From positions 1-64,000 of the forward strand of contig NZ_JBHMFS010000008.1 of NCBI RefSeq assembly GCF_051433165.1: a stretch of 64,000 bases of DNA, read 5' to 3'. The first letter of the stretch is position 1, and each line of letters begins with the position of its first letter. Below are positions 37,149 through 44,658 of this stretch, piece by piece. This DNA is from Falsiroseomonas sp051433165 (GTDB lineage: Bacteria; Pseudomonadota; Alphaproteobacteria; Acetobacterales; Acetobacteraceae). Under the pieces are notes generated by a model. The model saw only the letters and a list, made by a program, of their open reading frames with translations, did no database searches and was not told the DNA's origin. The translations under genes were made by a program, and so were the position numbers.

Positions 37149-40100
37149 TTGCCGCCGCCACCCCCACCAGCACCGCTGGAGCATGAGGCTGAGCGCCTGG
37201 CGGCGCTGCGCCGCTACGATGTGCTGGACACGCTGCCGGAAGCGGCGTTTGACCGTATCGTTCGGCTGGCGGCGCAGTTGTTCGGCATGCCGATCGCGCT
37301 CGTATCCTTCATCGATGCAGACCGGCAGTGGTTCAAGGCGAGGATCGGCCTTGAGGCGGATGAAACCCCGCGTGCCATCGCCTTCTGCAACACGGCGATC
37401 GAGGGATCCGTAGTTTATCAGGTTCCGGATGCCGTGCTGGACCCGCGCCACGCCGACAGTCCGCTGGTCGTCGCGGACCCAGGCATCCGCTTCTATGCGG
37501 GGGCGCCGCTGCTGACACCCGAAGGCCAGGCGCTGGGCACCCTATGTGTGATCGACACGGTACCGCGCCCCAAGCTGGACGCGCAGCAGGCCCAGGCGCT
37601 GGAGGATCTGGCCGCGGCGGTGATGGCGCAGATGGAACTGCGCCGCGAACTCCGCGCGCGTGAACGCGAAATGGCGCGCGCCGCGCTGCGGGAGCGGCTG
37701 CTGCGTAGCGTGGCGGAAACACCCACCTTCCAGGCCGCGATCGATGCAGCGATGACGGCGCTGCGCGAGGAGACGGACAGCCTGCTGTGCCTGTTCCTGC
37801 GCCTCGCACCCGATGGCCACCATCTGCAACTCGTCGCGGCCCAGGGCCACGGTGCGCTGGCCGAGCCGTCCCATTTCGCCAAGCTGCGCGCACTCGAAAT
37901 GACGATCGAAAACACCGGCGCCGGTCGCGCGATCCGCGAGGACCGGCAACTGGTCATGGAGGCGCTGACGCCGGAGATGCTGCGGCACCTGCCGGGTGCG
38001 GCGCTGTCCGCCGCGCAGGGCATGGCGGCGATGATCCTGACGCCCACCTCGGTCGGTGCCGAGCGCTACTGCTTCGCCCTCGGCTTCGGCCCGGCACGCC
38101 CTGACCTTCCGCTGATGGCGGAGCGGCTGCAGGAAGCGGCCAGCACGTTGCGGCCCTTGCTGCGCCGCCTGCGCGACGCGGAGGAGACGGAGCTGTTCCG
38201 CCGTGTGGTGGATGCCAGCAGCGAGCCCGTCGTGATCAGCGACATCCAGCCCTGCGGTGTGCCGGGGCTTCGCATCCGCTACGTCAACGCCGCCTTCCTG
38301 CGCCAGACCGGCTACAGCGCGGCGGAGGTGACGGGCCTTTCCCCCAGCATGCTGACGCATGCGGATGCGGCGCCGGAAGCGCTGCTCGCAATTCGCACAG
38401 CCCTGCGGGAGGGCCGGGCGATCCGCCAGGAGATCCTCAACCGGCGCCGTGATGGCTCGGCCTATTGGGTCGAGCTCAACATTTCCCCGGTCGTGGATGA
38501 AACCGGCTGGCGGACGCACTGGATGTCGATCCAGCGCGACATCTCCGCCCAGCGGGCGGAGACGCAGGCGCTGACCGAAAGCGAAGCCGCGTTCCGCGAC
38601 CTGTTCCACCAGCACCCCGCGCCGATGTGGGTATTCGACAAGGACACGCTGGCCTTCCTCGAGGTGAATGAGGCCGCCATCGCGTCCTATGGCTGGTCGC
38701 GCGAGGAATTCCTCAGCATGACCGTGCTCGACGTCCGGCCAGAGGACCAGCGCGAGGTGGTACAGAACCTTGCGCGGCAGAGCTTCGAGGGAATGCGCAT
38801 CGCTGGCCCCTGGCAGCATCGTACCGCCAGCGGCGAAGTCCGGCAGGTGCAGATCCTGTCGCGCATGATCGACTTCCGTGGCCGAGAGGCGCGGCTCGTC
38901 GTTGTCTGGGACGTGACGGAAAGGTTGCGCGCGGAAGCCGCGGCGCGTGAGCTGACGGTGGAACTGGACGCGACCTTCGAGAGCATCAGCGACGGTCTCT
39001 ACACGCTCGATCACGCATGGCGTTTCACCCGCGTCAACATCCATGCCGAACGCCTGCTGCGGCGCGATTCCGCAGCGCTGATCGGCAAGTCGCTGTGGGA
39101 TGTTTTCCCCGAAGTGCTGGGAACCGAGGCGGAGCAGCAACTCCGCCTCGTCGCACAGCAACGCAAGACGCGGCGATTCGAGTTCTTCTTCCCCTCCTTC
39201 GAAACCTGGTTCGATATCGCCATCTATCCGGCGCGGCGCGGCCTGACCGTCTATTTCCGCGACATCACCGCACAGCACCGGCGCGATGAGCGGCTGCGGC
39301 TGCTGGAAGTGGCGGCGAACAAGCTGAACGACATCATCATGATCGCGGAGGCGGGGCCGTCGGGGCTCACGGGCCCGCGCACCCTGTTCGTCAACCAGGC
39401 GCTGGAACGGCTGACCGGATTCCGTGCCGAGGAGGTCACCAGCCTGACGCCGCGCATCCTGCACGGCCCGCGGACCAATGCGAAGGAACTGGCGCGGATA
39501 CATGCGGCATTCGCCGCACAGCAGCCGATCCGTGCGGAGCTGCTGAAGTACCGCAAGGATGGGCAGGAGCTGTGGTTCGAGCTGGATATCGTACCCGTCG
39601 TCGATGATCGCGGCGTTGCCACGCATTGGGTTTCGGTCGAACGCGACATCAACGAGCGCAAACTCGCCCAGATCCAGCTTGAGCAACAGGCGGCGCTGCT
39701 GGACCAGGCGCGGGATGCGATCCTGGTGCGCGGCACGGACCATCGGATCCTGTACTGGAATCGCAGCGCCGAACGGCTCTATGGCTGGACGGCGAAGGAG
39801 GTGATCGGGCGGTCCGTCGTGGACCTGCTGTACCGCGACGCCGGCGCCTTCCGCGCAGCCACCGCCACCGTGCTGGCGCATGGTGAGTGGAACGGACAGA
39901 TCGAACAGTACCGCAAGGATGGCACGCGACTGGTGGTGGAAGGGGCGTGGTCCCTGGTGCGGGACGCGGAAGGCGGGCCGCGCGCGATCCTGGCCGTGAA
40001 CACGGACATCACGGAACGCCTGGAGCTGGAGCAGAAGCTGCGCCAGGCGCAGCGGCTGGAGGCGATCGGCCAGCTCACCGGCGGGGTGGCGCACGACTTC

Positions 40101-41216
40101 AACAACCTGCTGACCGTGATCCTGGGCAATTCGGAAATGCTGGCAGACAGCCTCGGCCATGACGAGGAACTGCAGCAGATGGCGGCGATGAACATGGCCG
40201 CGGCGGAACGCGGCTCCGCCCTCACCAGCCGCCTGCTCGCGTTTTCCCGCCGCCAGGCCCTTGACCCCAAGGCGATCGACGTCAACCGCCTGCTGGCCGG
40301 GCTGAACCAGATGCTGCAGCGGACACTCGGCGAGCACATCGAGATCCGGATCGCGAGCGTGCCGGAGCTCTGGCAGGCCATGATCGACCCGCCGCAGCTC
40401 GAAAATGCGGTGCTGAACCTGTGCATCAATTCGCGCGATGCGATGGGTGCCGGCGGCAAGCTGGTGATCGAGACGGCCAATGTGCATCTCGACGACGCCT
40501 ATGCGGAGGCGGAGGGGGAGGTTGCGCCCGGCGCCTATGTGCTGATCGCCGTCTCCGACACGGGCAGCGGCATGACACCCGAGGTCGCGGCCCGTGCCTT
40601 CGAGCCGTTCTTCACGACCAAGGAGGTCGGCCAGGGGAGCGGCCTCGGCCTCAGCATGGTGTTCGGCTTCATGAAGCAGTCCGGCGGGCACGTGAAGATC
40701 TACTCCGAACTCGGGCACGGCACCGTGGTGAAGATGTACCTGCCGCGCGCCTCGGTGCCGTCGGTGCGCACCCTGCGCGGTGCGGAGGGCGTTGTGCTGC
40801 GGGGCGGGACGGAGAAGCTGCTGGTGGTGGAGGACGACCCGCTGGTGCGCGACCATGTGGCGGCGCAGTTGCGCGACCTGGGCTACCGCGTGGTGGTGGC
40901 GAGCCAGGCCGCGGAGGCGATGGCGGCGCTGCACCAGCAGGCGGATTTCGACCTGCTGTTCACCGATGTCGTGATGCCGGGTGGGATGCACGGGCCGGCG
41001 CTGGCGCAGGAAGCGCGCCAGCTTCACCCCGGACTGCGCGTGCTGTTCACATCCGGCTACACGCAGAACGGCATCGTTCACCACGGCAGGCTCGATCCCG
41101 GAGTCCTGCTGCTGAACAAGCCGTACCGGCGGCGTGACCTGGCGGAGAAGATTCGCCAGGCGCTGGACGATACCTGGGACAGCGGCGAGGCACCCGCCCC
41201 GCCGCCGAAGGCGTGA
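37149..41216 (+). CDS. Multi-sensor hybrid histidine kinase (GAF-PAS-HK-REC)
   Basis: The 1355-residue cytoplasmic protein has a GAF domain (about 20-165), a second weaker GAF-like stretch (about 190-340), roughly five PAS domains (about 345-960), a HisKA domain with H982 in GGVAHDFNNLL, a HATPase domain (about 1080-1190; NLCINSRDAMG and GSGLGLSMV) and a C-terminal receiver with D1273 in FTDVVMPGG. There is no membrane segment. PAS 1 and 4 have LOV-like surroundings but no flavin-binding Cys. The TTG start at 37149 is preceded by CGGAG. Two further signalling genes follow. Confidence 0.92.
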   Translation: MPPPPPPAPLEHEAERLAALRRYDVLDTLPEAAFDRIVRLAAQLFGMPIALVSFIDADRQWFKARIGLEADETPRAIAFCNTAIEGSVVYQVPDAVLDPRHADSPLVVADPGIRFYAGAPLLTPEGQALGTLCVIDTVPRPKLDAQQAQALEDLAAAVMAQMELRRELRAREREMARAALRERLLRSVAETPTFQAAIDAAMTALREETDSLLCLFLRLAPDGHHLQLVAAQGHGALAEPSHFAKLRALEMTIENTGAGRAIREDRQLVMEALTPEMLRHLPGAALSAAQGMAAMILTPTSVGAERYCFALGFGPARPDLPLMAERLQEAASTLRPLLRRLRDAEETELFRRVVDASSEPVVISDIQPCGVPGLRIRYVNAAFLRQTGYSAAEVTGLSPSMLTHADAAPEALLAIRTALREGRAIRQEILNRRRDGSAYWVELNISPVVDETGWRTHWMSIQRDISAQRAETQALTESEAAFRDLFHQHPAPMWVFDKDTLAFLEVNEAAIASYGWSREEFLSMTVLDVRPEDQREVVQNLARQSFEGMRIAGPWQHRTASGEVRQVQILSRMIDFRGREARLVVVWDVTERLRAEAAARELTVELDATFESISDGLYTLDHAWRFTRVNIHAERLLRRDSAALIGKSLWDVFPEVLGTEAEQQLRLVAQQRKTRRFEFFFPSFETWFDIAIYPARRGLTVYFRDITAQHRRDERLRLLEVAANKLNDIIMIAEAGPSGLTGPRTLFVNQALERLTGFRAEEVTSLTPRILHGPRTNAKELARIHAAFAAQQPIRAELLKYRKDGQELWFELDIVPVVDDRGVATHWVSVERDINERKLAQIQLEQQAALLDQARDAILVRGTDHRILYWNRSAERLYGWTAKEVIGRSVVDLLYRDAGAFRAATATVLAHGEWNGQIEQYRKDGTRLVVEGAWSLVRDAEGGPRAILAVNTDITERLELEQKLRQAQRLEAIGQLTGGVAHDFNNLLTVILGNSEMLADSLGHDEELQQMAAMNMAAAERGSALTSRLLAFSRRQALDPKAIDVNRLLAGLNQMLQRTLGEHIEIRIASVPELWQAMIDPPQLENAVLNLCINSRDAMGAGGKLVIETANVHLDDAYAEAEGEVAPGAYVLIAVSDTGSGMTPEVAARAFEPFFTTKEVGQGSGLGLSMVFGFMKQSGGHVKIYSELGHGTVVKMYLPRASVPSVRTLRGAEGVVLRGGTEKLLVVEDDPLVRDHVAAQLRDLGYRVVVASQAAEAMAALHQQADFDLLFTDVVMPGGMHGPALAQEARQLHPGLRVLFTSGYTQNGIVHHGRLDPGVLLLNKPYRRRDLAEKIRQALDDTWDSGEAPAPPPKA

Positions 41217-41341
41217 CCAACCGCCGAAACCCATCCTTCTGGGGCATGATGACCGTGCTGCGCGGATGCAGCGCGGGCCACGGGGATTTCCGCGACGATG
41301 CCGCAGGGTTGGACAGGCCCGTCGCGGGACCATACATTCCG

Positions 41342-41356
41342 AATCAACGATTGATT
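41342..41356. promoter_or_regulatory. Operator-like palindrome AATCAA-CGA-TTGATT
   Basis: A perfect 6+3+6 inverted repeat in an unusually AT-rich patch of the 161-base gap between kinase and response regulator, 21 bases before the regulator's ATG. It could be an autoregulatory binding site for the downstream winged-helix regulator. Confidence 0.4.
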
Positions 41357-41377
41357 AACAAAACCGGGGGAGCGCCC

Positions 41378-42223
41378 ATGGCTGCCCGTTCCACCCCCAA
41401 CCCCGTCTCGGCCGGCGATGAGCCGAGGCAGCAAAGGCCCGTCCTGGTCCTGGAGGACGACGCCGCGGTGGCCGCCACCATCTGCACGGCTCTCGCGCGG
41501 GATGGCTGGACCACCGTGATGGCCACCACCCTGGCGGAGGGCCGGCTGCGGCTGCATCGCGACAATCCGCGCCTCGTCATCGCCGATCTCGGCCTGCCGG
41601 ATGGCAACGGCATCGCCTTTGTCCGGGAAGCGGCCGGCTGTGCGGACCTCGGCATCATTGTCGTCAGCGGCCGCGCCGAGGAGGTGGATCGCGTCATCGG
41701 CCTTGAGGTCGGCGCCGATGACTACCTCACCAAGCCGTTCTCCCTGCGTGAAATGGTTGCGCGTGTCCGTGCGCTGAGCCGGCGGCTCGACGCGGTCGTG
41801 ACCCCGGCCGCATCTCGCGCTGTATCCCCGGTGTCGCACCGGGGACTGCAGGAATCGCAGGCGGCCGCGCCGGTGCCGCATGATGCGGAGTGGGCGCCGG
41901 GAACGACCGTGGCGGAGCCGGCAGCGTGGAGTATCGCCGGCGTCTCCCTGCAGCCATCGCGCTTTCGCCTGGTGGCGGCGGATGCCAGTGAAACCCGGCT
42001 GACCGGCGCCGAGGCCGGGCTGCTGGCCCTGCTTCTGACCGAGCCGGACCATCTGGCGGACCGGTCGACCATTTCGGAGCGTGTTCTTGGGCGCAAGCTG
42101 CTGCCGGAGCAGCGCGGTGTGGACCAGCTCGCCTCCAATCTGCGGCAGAAGCTGCTCGGCGCCTCCGCCGGGCAGATAACCATCGCGGCGCAACGCGGCC
42201 GGGGCTATCGGCTCGTCTGGTGA
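41378..42223 (+). CDS. OmpR/PhoB-type response regulator
   Basis: The 281-residue product has a receiver domain (about 20-135) with the acidic pair LEDD, the phosphoacceptor D70 in VIADLGLPDG and K119 in YLTKPF. A Ser/Ala/Pro-rich linker (about 140-180) leads to a winged-helix DNA-binding domain ending in AAQRGRGYRLVW. GGGGGA precedes the ATG at 41378; the open frame upstream of it overlaps the kinase stop. The stop overlaps the start of the next kinase (TGATG). It is the only DNA-binding output in this three-gene signalling cluster. Confidence 0.9.
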   Translation: MAARSTPNPVSAGDEPRQQRPVLVLEDDAAVAATICTALARDGWTTVMATTLAEGRLRLHRDNPRLVIADLGLPDGNGIAFVREAAGCADLGIIVVSGRAEEVDRVIGLEVGADDYLTKPFSLREMVARVRALSRRLDAVVTPAASRAVSPVSHRGLQESQAAAPVPHDAEWAPGTTVAEPAAWSIAGVSLQPSRFRLVAADASETRLTGAEAGLLALLLTEPDHLADRSTISERVLGRKLLPEQRGVDQLASNLRQKLLGASAGQITIAAQRGRGYRLVW

Positions 42224-43497
42224 TGACCCATTCACCCGCCAATCCCGCGGCAGCGGCCGCGCCGGGCATACCGCCGCCGCTCAGTGTGCTGGTGCTGGAT
42301 GATGAGCGGCCGATCGTCGAGCTGCTGGTGCGTGGGCTGTCACAGCGCGGCTTCCTGGTGAAGGGCGTGCACGACGCGGCCGCCGCCAAGGCCGCAATCG
42401 AATCCGATCCGGGCATCGGCGTCCTGCTCTCCGATGTCCGCATGCCCGGGCAGACCGGCCTGGCCCTCGCCGAGGAATTGCTGCGTGACCGGGAGGAGGC
42501 GCGTGCGCTGGAGGTCGTGCTGCTCACCGGCGGTGCCACGGCCGATGTCGCGCTCGGCGCCCTGCGTGCCCGGACCTTCGACCTGGTGCAGAAGCCGCTG
42601 CGCCTGGCGGAGGTGGCGGCGGTGGCGGAACGCGCCCTGGCCAGTTGCCGAGGGCGGCGTGCGCGCGCTTTGCGCGATGCCGAGGTCGATCTGCGCATTG
42701 GCGCGGCGGAGGCCGAGCGGGCGCGGCTGGTGGATCGGCTCTCGGCCTCCTCCGCGCGGCTCGATGACGTGCAGACCGCGCTGGCCGCCAGCCAGCGCAT
42801 GCGCAGCGACCTGCTGGCCGTCATCTCACATGAAATGCGGACGCCGCTGATCCCGATCCTCGGCTTCTCCGAGATCCTGGCCGGCGGCATGGCGCTGCCG
42901 GCGGCCGAGGTGAAGGATTACGGCCGGCTGATCCATTCGGGCGCGCGATGCCTGCTGTCGCTGATCGAGGCCGCGCTCGATATCGTGGCACTCGAACATG
43001 GGCGTGGCCTTGGGCCGGGGTTGCAGGAGACGGTGCCCCGCCTGCTGTCCCGGGTGCTGGCCGCACAGGCGGCCGAGGCGGCGGCGCAAGGCGTCCGGCT
43101 GGAACTGGCGGATGGCGCGGCGCAAGCCGTGGTCTGCGGCGATATGCGCCTGCTGGCGACCGCGCTTGGGCTCCTGGTGGACAATGCGATCAAGGCCTCG
43201 CCGGCCGCCGGCACCGTGCTGCTCGGCTGGTCGGTACGGCAGGACCAGGGCATCGACATCCTGGTTCGCGACCAGGGCGCGGGCCTGCCGGAGGGGCTGG
43301 AGAGCCAGATCGGCACGCCCTTCCTGCAGGCGGATATGTCGCTGACACGCAACTGGCCCGGTGCCGGGCTGGGGCTCGCGCTGGTCACCCGCGTGGCCGC
43401 CGCGCATGGCGGGCGGCTGCGGCTGTCCGCCGTGGATGGCGGCGGCACCGAGGCCTGCCTGGAACTGCCGGCGGCCCACCTTCCGGCTGCCGCCTGA
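42223..43497 (+). CDS. Histidine kinase with N-terminal receiver domain
   Basis: The 424-residue product starts with a receiver domain (about 20-135; D71 in LLSDVRMPGQTG, K in LVQKPLR). A coiled-coil (about 145-190), a HisKA domain with H201 in AVISHEMRTPL and a HATPase domain (LLVDNAIKAS, VRDQGAGLPEG, GAGLGLALV) follow. No membrane segment is present, so it should receive its signal by phosphotransfer, possibly from the large kinase upstream. The ATG at 42223 overlaps the regulator stop; GTG at 42220 is an alternative. Confidence 0.9.
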   Translation: MTHSPANPAAAAAPGIPPPLSVLVLDDERPIVELLVRGLSQRGFLVKGVHDAAAAKAAIESDPGIGVLLSDVRMPGQTGLALAEELLRDREEARALEVVLLTGGATADVALGALRARTFDLVQKPLRLAEVAAVAERALASCRGRRARALRDAEVDLRIGAAEAERARLVDRLSASSARLDDVQTALAASQRMRSDLLAVISHEMRTPLIPILGFSEILAGGMALPAAEVKDYGRLIHSGARCLLSLIEAALDIVALEHGRGLGPGLQETVPRLLSRVLAAQAAEAAAQGVRLELADGAAQAVVCGDMRLLATALGLLVDNAIKASPAAGTVLLGWSVRQDQGIDILVRDQGAGLPEGLESQIGTPFLQADMSLTRNWPGAGLGLALVTRVAAAHGGRLRLSAVDGGGTEACLELPAAHLPAAA

Positions 43498-43531
43498 CCC
43501 GCCGCCGCCACGTTTCGGCACCGTGTGCCGG

Positions 43532-44041
43532 CTACACGCCGGCCGTCTTGCCCTGGCTCCGCAGGCTCGCATAGCGCCGCGTCACCAGTTCCAGATTGTC
43601 TTCGCACCATTGCGCCATCCGCTCCTCCTCCCGCAGGGAAAGGTCCAGCGGGGCATGCGCGGCCGCGTGGCCCGCGAGTTCGGACAGGGTGATGAGGGAG
43701 CGGTAGCTGGCGATCTCGAAATGCTCGAAGGCGTAGTTCGCCAGCGCGTTCTTCAGCACCTCGTCCGAGGCAAGCACATGCCCGGCCGCGGCCACGTTGC
43801 CCATGAAGCCCGTGACCATGTCCTTGAACGCGGAATGCGAGGTGCCCATCGATTCCAGCAGCTCGTCCAGCCGGTCCCGCTGCACTTCGCTTTCCCTGAT
43901 GTGGCGCCGCAACTGGGCCTCCACCTCCGGGTAGTTCTCCAGCCGCTCCACCTGGCGTGACAGCAACTGGATCGCCTCGGTTTCCAGCGCGCGGGCATTG
44001 ACCAGGCCCGACACGTAAATCTCGCGGATACTCTCTGGCAT
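43532..44041 (-). CDS. DUF892 (YciE/YciF-type) ferritin-like protein
   Basis: The 169-residue all-helical protein starts ESIREIYVSGLVNARALETEAIQLLSRQ and has ANYAFEHFEIASYRSLITLSELAG in the last third. This is the four-helix DUF892 pattern, with Glu/His residues suited to a di-metal site. In enterobacteria relatives are stress-induced. GGAGAG precedes the ATG at 44041. It is convergent with the kinase cluster, 34 bases apart. Iron handling or stress protection is inferred from the family only. Confidence 0.85.
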   Translation of the reverse strand: MPESIREIYVSGLVNARALETEAIQLLSRQVERLENYPEVEAQLRRHIRESEVQRDRLDELLESMGTSHSAFKDMVTGFMGNVAAAGHVLASDEVLKNALANYAFEHFEIASYRSLITLSELAGHAAAHAPLDLSLREEERMAQWCEDNLELVTRRYASLRSQGKTAGV

Positions 44042-44263
44042 GGTGCTCTCCGTTCGAAGGGGTGCGGCCCCGTTTTCGGATGGGTCCGTGCCCAGCGAAC
44101 GCGCCAGCCCGGTGCATTGCCTCATGACGAGGCGGTGATTACGCGGCCCGTGCGAGCGCCCGCGGGCGCCTTGCCCGCCCCCGATCCGCGGTGGGAAGAT
44201 GCGGCGGTCTGGCTGCCGCGGACGCAAGCATGGGTCGGCGGCCATTCGGCAAGGAGACGGCGG

Positions 44264-44422
44264 ATGGGCCTGCTGCTGCGCGGATTGCTGGTGGCGGCGG
44301 GCGCCATCGCCGCCCTGTTCGTGGCGCGGGACGCGCCGAATTTCGCGGTGGTGGAGGGAATGGTTGCGGTGGTGATCATCGCCGCCATCGTGCTGGCCCT
44401 GGCCCTGACCCGGAAGAAGTAG
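44264..44422 (+). CDS. Small two-helix membrane protein
   Basis: A 52-residue product with two hydrophobic helices: about 3-18 (LLLRGLLVAAGAIAALFVA) and 28-48 (VEGMVAVVIIAAIVLALAL), ending in KK. AAGGAG lies 8 bases upstream of the ATG at 44264, a much better start than the ATG at 44117, which would add a soluble 49-residue head and begin within the DUF892 promoter region. Function unknown. The 222 bases before it hold no other gene and include that promoter region. Confidence 0.55.
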   Translation: MGLLLRGLLVAAGAIAALFVARDAPNFAVVEGMVAVVIIAAIVLALALTRKK

Positions 44423-44477
44423 CCGCGCCGCGCAACAATTCTTGCCAGCGGGCCGGCCTGGCCGGATAGGCTGCGGG

Positions 44478-44658
44478 ATGGAAATCGTGCAGGCCGTGCT
44501 GACCCTGATCGCGCGGCCTGGCAGCACTCCGCGCCGGCCGCCGCGCGCTGCTGGACCAGCACCGTGAGGGCGCCTTGAGTGACATGATGCTGGCCAGCCT
44601 GGAACGTGAAATGGACCTTGAGGAATTGCGCATCCTGCATCTGCCGGGGGCTCGATGA
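44478..44658 (+). pseudogene. Frameshifted tail of a CPA1-type Na+/H+ antiporter
   Basis: From 44509 to the stop at 44656 the frame reads GLAALRAGRRALLDQHREG and then LEREMDLEELRILHLPGAR, very like the cytoplasmic C-terminus of bacterial CPA1 antiporters (ALRAER-ALL--R-EG---DEV---LERELDLEE). Upstream that frame has stops at 44500 and 44506, and no transporter domain is present. An ATG at 44478 in another frame reads EIVQAVLTLIA and would join it by a single shift. The TGA overlaps the ATG of the DUF4011 gene (ATGA), as if once coupled to it. A tiny real gene is possible. Confidence 0.5.

Noticed and set aside
37149..41216. A blue-light (LOV) photoreceptor kinase
   Set aside because: The LOV-like PAS domains lack the cysteine needed for the flavin adduct.
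37542..41333. A 1263-codon open frame on the minus strand
   Set aside because: It is antisense to the sensor kinase and its product is His/Arg/Gln-rich without recognisable domains. Long antisense frames are expected at this GC content.
44117..44263. An N-terminal extension of the small membrane protein from ATG 44117
   Set aside because: The extension has no good ribosome binding site and overlaps the DUF892 promoter region. AAGGAG correctly placed before ATG 44264 decides the start.
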